This document shows positions 56,611 to 64,000 of a DNA stretch of 64,000 nucleotides, one piece after another (the stretch's first letter is position 1; the number at the start of each line of letters is the position of its first letter). The stretch is from Gemmatimonadales bacterium (GTDB lineage: Bacteria; Gemmatimonadota; Gemmatimonadetes; Gemmatimonadales; JACORV01): positions 1-64,000 of the forward strand of contig DATJUT010000077.1 of the NCBI GenBank assembly GCA_035502185.1, read 5' to 3'. A program made the translations under genes and the position numbers. The notes under the pieces are model-generated. The model was not told the DNA's origin. It did no database searches and saw only the letters and a list, made by a program, of their open reading frames with translations.

Positions 56611-57707
56611 GCGGCGTGGCGGACGGCGATCTCAAGGCCAGGGTCGAGGCCGCGCTGCGGAAGGTGATGAACCCGCGGCTCGAGCGGGACGTGGTCGCGG
56701 CGGGCATGGTGGAGGACATCGCGGTGGAGGCCGGCGGCCAGGTCCGCATCGCCTTCGCCCTGGGGCGCGAGGACCCGGCCACGCTGGTGCGCGAGGCGCG
56801 GCTCGCGGCCCAGGCAGTGCCCGGGGTGGCGGGCGTGAAGATGCAGGTGGCGGGTGGCGCGCAGCAGCAGCCGGCCACGACGCCCAAGACCGTGCCGCCG
56901 CCCACGGCGCGCGAGCTGCCGAACCTCGGCCGGGTGATCGCGGTCTCGAGCGGCAAGGGCGGGGTGGGCAAGTCCACCGTCGCGGTGAACCTCGCGGCGG
57001 CGCTGGCGGCCGGTGCGGGCCAGCGGGTCGGCGTGATGGACGCGGACGTGTACGGCCCGAATGTCCCGCGGATGCTCGGCATCCTGGACCAGCGGCCCGA
57101 GGTCGCCGGCGGCCGGATCCAGCCGATCCAGGCGCACGGCGTGAAGGTGATGTCGCTCGGCAACCTGGTCGAGCGCGACGCCGCGGCCATCTGGCGCGGC
57201 CCCATCATCATGAAGATCATCCAGCAGTTCCTCTCCGACGTGGCATGGGGCCAGCTCGACTACCTGCTGGTGGACATGCCGCCCGGCACCGGCGACGCCC
57301 AGCTGAGCCTGGTGCAGTCGGTGCAGGTGACGGGCGCGATCATCGTGACCACGCCGCAGGAAGTCGCGGTGGGCGACGCGCTGCGCGGCGCGAAGATGTT
57401 CGAGAAGGTCGGCGTGCCGGTGCTCGGGATCGTGGAGAACATGTCGTACTTCCACTGCCCGCACTGCGGGCAGCGCACCGACGTCTTCTCGAGCGGCGGG
57501 GGCCGGCGCCTGGCGGCGGAGCTGGATTTGCCGCTGCTGGCCGAGATCCCGCTGCAGGCGCGGATCCAGGAGCTGGGCGAGGCGGGCACGCCGGTGGTGC
57601 TCGCGGAGCCCGGGTCGCCGGCGGCCCTGGCCTTCGCCGCGCTCGCGGCGGCTCTGCAGGAGCGCACGGCCGCGGCGGCGGTGCGCCTTCCGATCGTCGC
57701 ATCCTAG
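56607..57707 (+). CDS. apbC: Mrp/ApbC-type iron-sulfur cluster carrier ATPase
   Basis: 366 residues, GTG start. An N-terminal DUF59-like domain (about residues 1-85) precedes the deviant Walker A VSSGKGGVGKSTVAVNLAAA. Further motifs: VGVMDADVYGPNVPRMLG, YLLVDMPPGTGDAQLSLVQS, and CPHCGQ in VENMSYFHCPHCGQRTDVF, whose two cysteines bind a bridging cluster. Works with Nfu in cluster delivery. Confidence 0.94.
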   Translation: MSGVADGDLKARVEAALRKVMNPRLERDVVAAGMVEDIAVEAGGQVRIAFALGREDPATLVREARLAAQAVPGVAGVKMQVAGGAQQQPATTPKTVPPPTARELPNLGRVIAVSSGKGGVGKSTVAVNLAAALAAGAGQRVGVMDADVYGPNVPRMLGILDQRPEVAGGRIQPIQAHGVKVMSLGNLVERDAAAIWRGPIIMKIIQQFLSDVAWGQLDYLLVDMPPGTGDAQLSLVQSVQVTGAIIVTTPQEVAVGDALRGAKMFEKVGVPVLGIVENMSYFHCPHCGQRTDVFSSGGGRRLAAELDLPLLAEIPLQARIQELGEAGTPVVLAEPGSPAALAFAALAAALQERTAAAAVRLPIVAS

Positions 57708-57721
57708 AGACGCCCGCCGTT

Positions 57722-58528
57722 CTGGCCGTCCTGCTCGCCGCCGCGGCTGCGGCGCCGGCGCGCGCGCAGGACTCCGTTCCCGCTCCCGACTCGAGCGTCC
57801 GGGCCACGGCGGCCGAGACGGCCGCAGGCCAGGATCTGATCTACAGCGGCCGGTTCGAGGCCGCGGGCCTGTTCTTCACCCGGCTCGCCGAGCTGCATCC
57901 GCAGGATGCGGTGGGCCCGGCCCTGGCGGCGTCGGCGCTGATCTGGTGGGGCACGGCGCAGCAGGACGACGGGTTCGCCGAGGACTCGGTGGAGGCGCTG
58001 CTCGCGGAAGCCGCGTCGCGCGCCGAGCGGGCGGCGGCGGCCGCGACGACGGACTCGGCCCGGGTCGCGGCGCTGTTCTGGCTCGGGACGGCGACGGGCT
58101 ACCGGGCGCGGCAGGCGGAGCTGCACGGGCACTACTGGCGGGCGGCGCGCGACGCGCGACGGATGCGCGCGGCGCTCGGCAAGGCTCTGGCCCTCGACTC
58201 GACCTGCGTGGACTGCGAGCTGGGCCTGGGGGTGTACGAGTACGCGCTGGCGCGCGCCGGGCTGCTGGCGCGGCTGGTGGCGCACATCATCGGCCTGGGC
58301 GGCGGCGACGCGGCGGCGGCGCTGGAGCGGCTGCGACGGGTGAGCCGCGACGGCACCGTGGCCCGGCTCGAGGCCCAATGGGTCTACGCCAACGCGCTGG
58401 TGCGCGAGGGCGCCTCCGACGCCGCGCTGCGCGAGGAGGGCCGCCGCATCGTGGGCGACCTCGCGGCCCGCTTCCCCGACAACCCGGTCTTCCGCCGCTT
58501 CCTGGACTCGGCCCCCCGGACGCCGTGA
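57722..58528 (+). CDS. Exported TPR-like protein, start uncertain (CTG suspected)
   Basis: About 268 residues if begun at the CTG at 57722. In its frame no ATG, GTG or TTG lies between the apbC stop and the signal sequence LAVLLAAAAAAPARAQD, so either CTG is the start or the frame is broken. The mature part is helical with TPR-like features (GQDLIYSGRFEAAGLFFTRL, ARAALGKALALDSTCVDCEL type, LGVYEYALARAGLLARLVAH). Family not recognised; possibly envelope scaffolding. Its TGA overlaps the MATE gene GTG. Confidence 0.6.
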   Translation: MAVLLAAAAAAPARAQDSVPAPDSSVRATAAETAAGQDLIYSGRFEAAGLFFTRLAELHPQDAVGPALAASALIWWGTAQQDDGFAEDSVEALLAEAASRAERAAAAATTDSARVAALFWLGTATGYRARQAELHGHYWRAARDARRMRAALGKALALDSTCVDCELGLGVYEYALARAGLLARLVAHIIGLGGGDAAAALERLRRVSRDGTVARLEAQWVYANALVREGASDAALREEGRRIVGDLAARFPDNPVFRRFLDSAPRTP

Positions 58529-59871
58529 CCGCCGCGGTGACCGGCGCGCCGGCCAGCGACCTGGTCTCGGGCCCGCTGCCGCGCGCAATCATGCGCGTGG
58601 CGGTGCCGGCCATCGGCTCGGCGCTGCTGCAGCTCGCGTTCCTGCTGATCGACGTCTTCTGGGTCGGCCGGACGCTCGGCCCGGCGGCGCTGGCGGCGAT
58701 CTCCACGGCCGGCTTCGCGGTGTGGATGCTACTCGCCGTGGGCGAGATGATCGCGGTCGGGCTCACGGCGGTGGCCGCCCGCCGCCACGGCGAGGGCGCG
58801 CCGGCCCTGGCGGCGGTCGCGTCCGGCACGACGCTGATGCTGGCGCTCGTGACGGGGGTGGTGGTCGCCATCGTCGGCTGGCAGCTGCTGCCGGCGCTGT
58901 TCGCGGTGATGCGCACCCCGCCCGAGGTCACCGCGCTGGGGCGCACCTGGCTCTCGACCTACCTGCTGGGCACGCCGCTGGTGCTGGGCTTCTACGCCGC
59001 GGAGGCCACGTTCCGCGCGTCGGGCGACACGCGCACTCCGCTGGCGCTGCTGTCGTTGTCGGTGCTGGTGACGCTGGTGATGGACCCGGTGCTGATCCTG
59101 GGGCTCGGGCCGGCGCCGGCGATGGGCATCGCCGGCGCCGCGGTCGCGGCGGTGGGCACGCGGGCCCTGGGACTCGCGTTCGGCTTCGGGCTGCTGGTCC
59201 GGCGGCGGCTGCTGCGGTTTGCCGCGCGCGACTGGCGCGCGGGCCTGGCGGTGCTGCGCATCGGCCTCCCGACGGCCGCCAACGGGATCTTCTTCGCCCT
59301 CATCTACATCGGCCTGACGCGCATCACGACGCGGTTCGGCACGCCGGCGCTCGCGGCGCTCGGCGTCGGCCACAAGCTCGAGGGTCTCGCCTACCAGGTG
59401 GCCGTGGGCTTCGGACTGGCGTCGGCGGCGATCGTCGGGCAGAATCTGGGCGCGGGGCGCGCCGACCGCGCGCGGCGCGCCGGCTGGCTGTCGGTGCGCT
59501 ACGCGTGCATGGCAGCCGGCGTGGTGGCCCTGGCCTTCCTGCTGGCGCCCCGGCAGCTCGTGGCGGTGTTCAGCCGCGACGCGGCGGTCGTCGCGGCGGG
59601 CGCGAGCTACCTGCGGATCATCGCGCTGGCGGAGATCACCATGGCGGTCGAGATCGTGCTCGAGGGATCGCTGGGCGGGGCCGGGTTCACGCTCGAGCCG
59701 ACGCTGTGGTCGGGATCGCTCAGCGCCGCCCGCCTGCCGCTCGCCGCGTGGCTGGCGGGAGTGCTGGGCGTCGCGGGGATCTGGTGGACCATCAGCCTCA
59801 CGGCCGTGGGGCGCGGCATCGCGATGGCCGGCCTGTGGCGCAGCGGGCGGTGGCAGCGGGCGCGCGCGTGA
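58525..59871 (+). CDS. MATE family efflux transporter
   Basis: 448 residues, GTG start, 12 membrane helices in two similar halves. Early motif LVSGPLPRAIMRVAVPAIGS, DVFWVGRTLGPAALAAISTA in helix 2 and the second-half partner AALGVGHKLEGLAYQVAVGF. MATE proteins export drugs or metabolites against sodium or protons. Sits between the TPR-like protein and the SAM hydrolase, coupled to both by GTGA. Confidence 0.9.
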   Translation: MTAAVTGAPASDLVSGPLPRAIMRVAVPAIGSALLQLAFLLIDVFWVGRTLGPAALAAISTAGFAVWMLLAVGEMIAVGLTAVAARRHGEGAPALAAVASGTTLMLALVTGVVVAIVGWQLLPALFAVMRTPPEVTALGRTWLSTYLLGTPLVLGFYAAEATFRASGDTRTPLALLSLSVLVTLVMDPVLILGLGPAPAMGIAGAAVAAVGTRALGLAFGFGLLVRRRLLRFAARDWRAGLAVLRIGLPTAANGIFFALIYIGLTRITTRFGTPALAALGVGHKLEGLAYQVAVGFGLASAAIVGQNLGAGRADRARRAGWLSVRYACMAAGVVALAFLLAPRQLVAVFSRDAAVVAAGASYLRIIALAEITMAVEIVLEGSLGGAGFTLEPTLWSGSLSAARLPLAAWLAGVLGVAGIWWTISLTAVGRGIAMAGLWRSGRWQRARA

Positions 59872-60623
59872 GCCCCATCATCACCCTGGTGACCGATTTC
59901 GGCACCGCCGACAGCTACGTCGGCGAGGTGAAGGGCACGCTGCTCTCCCTCGCGCCGGCGTCGCCGCTGGTGGACATCACCCACGACATCGCGCCGGGGG
60001 ACGTCGCGGCCGCCAGCTTCGTGCTGGGCCGCGCGTGGCGGACGTTCCCGACCGGCACGGTGCACCTGGCGGTGGTGGACCCGGGCGTCGGCACGCGGCG
60101 GCGCGCGCTGGCCGCGGCGGCCGGCGGACATCGCTTCGTCGCCCCCGACAACGGGCTGCTGTCGGACGTCTTCGCGGCGGCCCACGCCGAGGTCGTCAGC
60201 CTGCCGGTGCCGGAGTCGGCGAGCCGCACCTTCCACGGACGCGACGTGTTCGCGCCGGCCGCCGCCAGGCTCGCGACCGGCGCCGCCCTGGGCGAGCTGG
60301 GACCGGCGGTCGGCGACCTCGTGCACCTGCCGCCGCGGCGGGTGCGCGTCGAGGGCGCCGCGGTCATCGGCCAGGTCGTCCACGTGGACCGGTTCGGCAC
60401 TCTGGTCACGAACGTCCCGGACGACGCCGTCGCGGACGGCGCGGCCGTGCAGCTGGGGCGTCACAGCGTCCCGCTGCTCGCGACCTTCGCCGACGTGCCG
60501 CCGGGCGCGCCGGTCGCCTTCGTGGGGTCCGGAGGGACGATCGAGATCGCCGTCCGCGACGGGCGGGCGGACGCGGTGCTGGGGCTGGCGCGCGGAGCCG
60601 AGGTGCGGGCGGCCGCGCGCTAG
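59868..60623 (+). CDS. SAM hydrolase / SAM hydroxide adenosyltransferase (DUF62 family)
   Basis: 251 residues, GTG start. N-terminal TLVTDFGTADSYVGEVKGTL and DITHDIAPGDVAAASFVLG, the central VHLAVVDPGVGT and APDNGLLSDV, and RTFHGRDVFAPAAARLATGA, where the Asp-Arg-His set activates water; C-terminal barrel GQVVHVDRFGTLVTNVP. This family cleaves SAM to adenosine and methionine; the relatives that use halide differ in the SAM pocket. Stop shares CTAG with the convergent gene. Confidence 0.9.
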   Translation: MSPIITLVTDFGTADSYVGEVKGTLLSLAPASPLVDITHDIAPGDVAAASFVLGRAWRTFPTGTVHLAVVDPGVGTRRRALAAAAGGHRFVAPDNGLLSDVFAAAHAEVVSLPVPESASRTFHGRDVFAPAAARLATGAALGELGPAVGDLVHLPPRRVRVEGAAVIGQVVHVDRFGTLVTNVPDDAVADGAAVQLGRHSVPLLATFADVPPGAPVAFVGSGGTIEIAVRDGRADAVLGLARGAEVRAAAR

Positions 60624-61486
60624 CGCGGCCCGTCCACCCACGCCACCTCGATCCCACCGAAGGCCGATTCCACCTTCAGGTCGAGATGGAAGCGCGTGGC
60701 GGCGTAGTTGTCGGAGTAGTACACGCCGCCGCGGCGGGTGAAGCCGTCCTGGTCGAACGAGGCGAGAAACCGGTCCAGCGTGACGGCCACCCCGACGGTG
60801 CGCGGCAGCACCAGCTTGAGGGTGCCGAGCCCGAGGTGGATGTCGGCGTCCGACGAGGCGCGTGGGACGCCGCTGAAATCGAGTGTCACCGCGCCCACGG
60901 CGCCCTCGACGCGCACGTGGCGGCAGCCGGCGTTGGCGAGGCCGGTGGCCGTGAACTCCGCGGCGCCGGCCTCGATGGTGAGCGAGTCGCACGCCGCCAC
61001 GTTCGGCCGGCCGAACTTCAGCCGGGAGCGCGACGCGCCGGTCTTGTACCGCAGGCTGGTGAGCGCGAGGCCGCCGAGATCGGCTTCGGCCTCGGCCGCA
61101 CCCAGATCCAACGACAGGGCGAGCGGCACCCCCGCGGCGAGGGCGAGGTCGAGGGTCGGCACGTCGTCCTCGTCCCCGTTTCCCGCCAGCGTCACGTGCC
61201 CGCGGCTCTTGAGTCCCAGGCTCAGCGCCCCGCTGGCCGCGTCGTACTCGCGGATCGGCGTGAACTTCTCCTCGTCGTAGCGCATCTCCATCTGGTACAG
61301 GGTGCCGGCCGGCGCCGGCACGAGGTGGAACCGGCCGGCGACGTAGCTGACGTTCACCGCGAGCGCGGCCTCCCCGTGCAGCTGGCGCGACGAGGTGAGG
61401 GTCCGGAGCGTCTGCGCGCCCGCAGCGGGTGCGGCGAGCAGCGCGGCAAGCGCCAGCGCGGCGGGCAGGGCGCGGTGCGCCTTCAT
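60620..61486 (-). CDS. Exported toastrack-like (DUF2154/LiaF-like) protein
   Basis: 288 residues. Signal peptide LALAALLAAPAAGAQ. The rest is regular beta-helix-like strands, as in bactofilin/toastrack domains (LGLKSRGHVTLAGNGDEDDV, LSLDLGAAEAEADLGGLALT, LTIEAGAAEFTATGLANAGC, GAVTLDFSGV, ADIHLGLGTLKLVLP). Such domains occur in LiaF/DUF4097-type envelope-stress proteins. Overlaps the upstream gene by ATGA and lies in the sigma-factor unit, so it may be part of the same stress response (inference). Confidence 0.65.
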   Translation of the reverse strand: MKAHRALPAALALAALLAAPAAGAQTLRTLTSSRQLHGEAALAVNVSYVAGRFHLVPAPAGTLYQMEMRYDEEKFTPIREYDAASGALSLGLKSRGHVTLAGNGDEDDVPTLDLALAAGVPLALSLDLGAAEAEADLGGLALTSLRYKTGASRSRLKFGRPNVAACDSLTIEAGAAEFTATGLANAGCRHVRVEGAVGAVTLDFSGVPRASSDADIHLGLGTLKLVLPRTVGVAVTLDRFLASFDQDGFTRRGGVYYSDNYAATRFHLDLKVESAFGGIEVAWVDGPR

Positions 61487-62763
61487 TGGCGGCGGCCCGG
61501 CCGGGGCGCCGCCGGCGTGGCCGGCGGGGTGGCCCACAGGTACTCGCCGGACTGGTCGCCCATGTGCCGGCCGGTGAAGGTGTCCCGCAGCCCGGCGCGC
61601 GAGAGCAGCACCGCGCCGAAGCCCACGGTGCCCGCCAGCCAGGTCACGACGAACGCGGCGGCGCGGAACACGTACACCACCGGCCCCGCCCACCCGAACA
61701 GCGCGGCGGCGGCCCACAGACCCAGGAGGCCGATGAGCCCGGTGAACAGGTAGCCGTACGCGTTGGGGCTGCGCACGAACGCGCCGTTCGCCATCCGCCG
61801 CCGGCTCACCGTCTCGCCGACCGCGTGGGCGACGGCCAGGTAGCCGCCGAGCACCGAGAGGCACGCCGCGATGAGGAAGGCGATCACCGCGAAGGGCAGG
61901 AGCAGGATCCCCACGATGGTGAAGATCAGGCCGACGACCAGCATCGCCAGCGTCGGCAGCAGCAGCAGCTGCCCCAGCAGACCCACGACCAGCGAGCGGC
62001 CGAACGCCTGCGACGCCGTATCGGCGACGACCTCGAGGTAGCGCCGCGCGAAGAACACGGTCCCGAAGCCGATCATCGCCAGCGCGATGAACATCGCCAC
62101 CACGTTCTTCACGTCGTGGAACAGGATCTGGACCGCGGACGGCGCCGCGGGAGCCGCGGCGGGCGCGGACGCTTCGAGGGCCGGGGGCGGCAGCGACGGC
62201 AACGCCGGGCCCGGGGCCGCCGGCGCCTGAGCCGACTCGGCGGAGGGAGAGGTGCGGGCCGTCGTCGTCGCCGCGACGGCGGGCGCGGCCGCGAGCGGGC
62301 TCAACACGTCGTCGATGCGGCGCTTGACGGCGAGGTCCCCGCCCGTCAGCCCGTCGACGCTCCAGCCCTTCAACCTGGCCACGAGCTGCGGCGTGTCGAA
62401 GGAGCCGGCATCGGCGAGCAGTCTCCGCCAGGAGTGCTCCAGTGCGCCGCCGACCGTGTACTGGCCGGCGATCTGGTTGTCGATGTAGAGGCCGCCCGCC
62501 TTGAGGACGACGACGCGGGTCCCGCCGGAGGCGAGATCCAGCTCCAGGCTCGCCTCGCGCGAGCCGATGGAGATGGTAAAGGAGGACACCTGGGTGCCGT
62601 GCTGCTGGATGTGCAGCACCCGTTCGATGAACCGCAGCCCTTCGGCGATGCGCGCGGCGGCGTCGCGCGACCCGTGGTCGCCCAGGGTCGTGGCCGTCGC
62701 CCCTCCCGCGGAAGCGGCGGCGAGGGCCGCGGCCAGCACGCTACAGCGCGCGACTGAGTTCAT
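61483..62763 (-). CDS. Exported, multi-helix membrane protein of unknown function
   Basis: 426 residues. Signal-like N-terminus (CSVLAAALAAASAGGATA), a soluble domain of about 140 residues (RFIERVLHIQQHGTQVSSFT, TRVVVLKAGGLYIDNQIAG), an Ala/Pro-rich linker, then from about residue 215 at least five membrane helices (VVAMFIALAMIGFGTVFF, LVVGLLGQLLLLPTLAMLVV, GILLLPFAVIAFLIAACLSV, GYLFTGLIGLLGLWAAAALF). Pattern matches uncharacterised polymer-forming or bactofilin-associated membrane proteins. Overlaps the anti-sigma-like gene by 23 bases. Confidence 0.6.
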   Translation of the reverse strand: MNSVARCSVLAAALAAASAGGATATTLGDHGSRDAAARIAEGLRFIERVLHIQQHGTQVSSFTISIGSREASLELDLASGGTRVVVLKAGGLYIDNQIAGQYTVGGALEHSWRRLLADAGSFDTPQLVARLKGWSVDGLTGGDLAVKRRIDDVLSPLAAAPAVAATTTARTSPSAESAQAPAAPGPALPSLPPPALEASAPAAAPAAPSAVQILFHDVKNVVAMFIALAMIGFGTVFFARRYLEVVADTASQAFGRSLVVGLLGQLLLLPTLAMLVVGLIFTIVGILLLPFAVIAFLIAACLSVLGGYLAVAHAVGETVSRRRMANGAFVRSPNAYGYLFTGLIGLLGLWAAAALFGWAGPVVYVFRAAAFVVTWLAGTVGFGAVLLSRAGLRDTFTGRHMGDQSGEYLWATPPATPAAPRPGRRQ

Positions 62764-63259
62764 GGCTCCTCCGCGGCGCCTTGAGAAGGACGTGCAGCCC
62801 GTACCCGCTGCCGGCGTACACGATGGCCGCCGTGGCGAGCGTGGCCCACAGCCGCGGCCCGGTGCCCAGCGCCGAGCGGAGAGCGTCCACCACGCCGGAG
62901 CGGACGCCCCAGGAGGCGACAGCCATCAGGCCCGCGTCGATCCAGCCGCCGACGTGTCCGATGAGCCACGAGGCCCCCAGGGTGACGAAGCTGGCGTGCG
63001 CCGAAACCCACGGCCCCGCCAGCAGAACGGTGACCAGCACGCACGCGGCGTAGCCCGTGGCGAGCGCCGCCGCGTGGCGGGGCTGGAGGGCCCAGGCGCC
63101 GGCGCGCTGCAGCCGGACGAGCGGCGCCGGCTTGGGGAGGCTCACGCATGCCATGACGCGATCCCGGAATCCACGCCCGGGCGCGAGGGCCGGGAGACTG
63201 GACAACCCTCGCAGCACCAGCAGATCCAGGTCGGAATCGTCTAACTGCTTGTCCGTCAC
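62741..63259 (-). CDS. Probable anti-sigma-like membrane protein (no zinc motif)
   Basis: 172 residues from the GTG at 63257-63259, which has GGGAGG eight bases before it; a longer frame to 63283 would swallow that site. A short acidic N-terminal segment (TDKQLDDSDLDLLVLRGLSS) leads into GRGFRDRVMACVSLPKPAP, then three or so membrane helices. The layout (sigma factor, then membrane protein with small cytoplasmic N-terminus) is that of an anti-sigma factor, but the HxxxCxxC zinc motif is absent. The sigma gene lies about 50 bases upstream. Confidence 0.6.
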   Translation of the reverse strand: MTDKQLDDSDLDLLVLRGLSSLPALAPGRGFRDRVMACVSLPKPAPLVRLQRAGAWALQPRHAAALATGYAACVLVTVLLAGPWVSAHASFVTLGASWLIGHVGGWIDAGLMAVASWGVRSGVVDALRSALGTGPRLWATLATAAIVYAGSGYGLHVLLKAPRRSHELSRAL

Positions 63260-63310
63260 GCCACTTACCTCCCTCGTTGCCACCCCTACGGGAGCGGGGT
63301 GGCAGCGGTT

Positions 63311-63913
63311 TCAGGTTCTCAGGTCGGCCAGGTACTCCCGCAGCTCGAGCCTGGCCCGGTGGATGTAGGTCTTGACCGTGCCCAGCGGCAGGTCCATGAC
63401 CTCGGCGATTTCCTCGTACGAGCGGCCTTCGACGTGCCGCAGCAGGATGCAGGTGCGGTACTCGGGTCTCAGCCGACCGATCGCCCGCTCGATGGCGGCC
63501 CCGGTCTCGCGCGATTCCAGCTCCTCGAGCGGCGACTCGGCGCGGTCGGTCGCCTGCAGGGCGGTCGCCTCGATCTCGTCGGCCGTGCGCGCCTCGGGGC
63601 TGCCGTCGAGCGACAGCGTGTCCAGCTCGCGTCGCCGCAGCTGATCGATCGCGGCGTTGTTGGCGATCTTGAAGATCCAGGAGGAGAACTTGTACTCGGG
63701 CCGGTAGCTCCCCAGCGCGTTCAGCACCTTGACGAAGGTTTCCTGGGCGAGGTCCTCGGCCAGCGACCGGTCGCGGACCATGCGGAAGATGAGGGAAAAG
63801 ACGGGGCGCTCGTACCGCCGGAGCAGCTCACGGTACGCGGTTTCCTTGCCGGCCTTGGCCAGCTCCACGACCTCCTGGTCGCCGAGCGCCTGGAGGTCTT
63901 TCGCCGTCGGCAT
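63311..63913 (-). CDS. RNA polymerase ECF sigma factor (sigma-E type)
   Basis: 200 residues. Region 2: RRYERPVFSLIFRMVRDRSL, AEDLAQETFVKVL, FSSWIFKIANNAAIDQLRRR; region 4: LRPEYRTCILLRHVEGRSYE and EIAEVMDLPLGTVKTYIHRA. A linker of about 45 acidic residues between them is longer than usual. The adjacent membrane protein is its likely anti-sigma, and the two membrane/envelope genes downstream suggest an envelope-stress regulon. The -10-like TAGATT ends nine bases before the start. Confidence 0.92.
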   Translation of the reverse strand: MPTAKDLQALGDQEVVELAKAGKETAYRELLRRYERPVFSLIFRMVRDRSLAEDLAQETFVKVLNALGSYRPEYKFSSWIFKIANNAAIDQLRRRELDTLSLDGSPEARTADEIEATALQATDRAESPLEELESRETGAAIERAIGRLRPEYRTCILLRHVEGRSYEEIAEVMDLPLGTVKTYIHRARLELREYLADLRT

Positions 63914-64000
63914 GCGGGGGGTAATCTACGCTTCCGATGCCGCTCCGCCCGACTGCGCCTGAGGAGACGTCACGGCGCCGAGCCGTTCTCCGCGCCGCCC
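63914..64000. other. Right-edge segment upstream of the sigma factor
   Basis: 87 bases without a supported gene. TAGATT on the minus strand (63923-63928) may be the sigma gene -10; no good -35 could be placed. Confidence 0.3.

Overview
The window is very GC-rich (about 70% by eye) with almost wall-to-wall coding. GTG starts and 4-base start/stop overlaps are frequent. Several protein types suggest a Gram-negative, free-living heterotroph, most likely a member of the Gemmatimonadota or a close relative: a GWxTD protein, a DUF4388 fusion, a periplasmic TolB-like/TPR protein, DUF4402 pilins, many AQ-ending signal peptides and outer-membrane barrels. This placement is inference; there is no rRNA or other phylogenetic marker to prove it. 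No tRNA, rRNA, CRISPR array, insertion sequence or prophage gene was seen.

Layout. 1-2666: a truncated SARP/BTAD-type AAA regulator on the minus strand. 3146-7788: a chaperone-usher-like surface-fibre operon (two small pilin-like proteins, a PapD-like chaperone, an usher-like protein) behind a possible sigma-54 promoter. 7902-13588: a DUF4388/zinc-finger membrane fusion, MoxR, and a TolB/TPR protein. 13688-21587: one long co-directional run. It begins with the Fo half of ATP synthase plus delta (atpZ, a small membrane protein, atpB, E, F, H) and continues into an M1 peptidase, a four-cluster ferredoxin, a cupin and a sugar nucleotidyltransferase; the other F1 genes do not follow. 21584-26046 (minus): ATP-grasp ligase plus zinc peptidase, chorismate mutase/prephenate dehydrogenase, M20 peptidase. 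26123-31718: DUF885 peptidase, CstA with its YbdD partner, an SDR, a lipoprotein. 31729-38239 (plus): an internally deleted isocitrate-dehydrogenase-like gene, DUF4139 protein, phosphoesterase, SprT-like protein, glutaryl-CoA-dehydrogenase-like enzyme with etfBA. 38340-47827 (minus): two small unknowns, a GTGAGA-rich inverted repeat, then molybdenum-cofactor genes (moeA, mobB, mobA, fdhD) mixed with dacB, two outer-membrane barrels, a PTPS/QueD enzyme and gpmI. 47857-52400 (plus): SH3-type protein, small unknown, guaB, amino-acid permease. 52490-55128 (minus): GWxTD protein and lipoprotein. 55279-60623 (plus): nrnA, nfu, mrp/apbC, TPR protein, MATE exporter, SAM hydrolase. 60620-63913 (minus): toastrack-like protein, membrane protein, anti-sigma-like protein, ECF sigma factor.

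The broadest signal is in the promoters. At seven genes a -35/-10 pair ends only 6-7 bases before the start codon (moxR, M20 peptidase, DUF885, SDR, the SH3 gene, guaB, nrnA), so these mRNAs should be leaderless or nearly so; cstA and atpZ are close to this. Other points of interest are the miniature dehydrogenase, the split ATP-synthase operon, the duplicated 5' end of dacB, CTG starts (mobA and probably one TPR gene), a palindrome around the start of nfu, and the DUF4388/anti-sigma-like fusion. I found no clear defence system or other obviously new multi-gene machine. The nearest candidates are the ATP-grasp/zinc-peptidase pair and the compact pilus operon.
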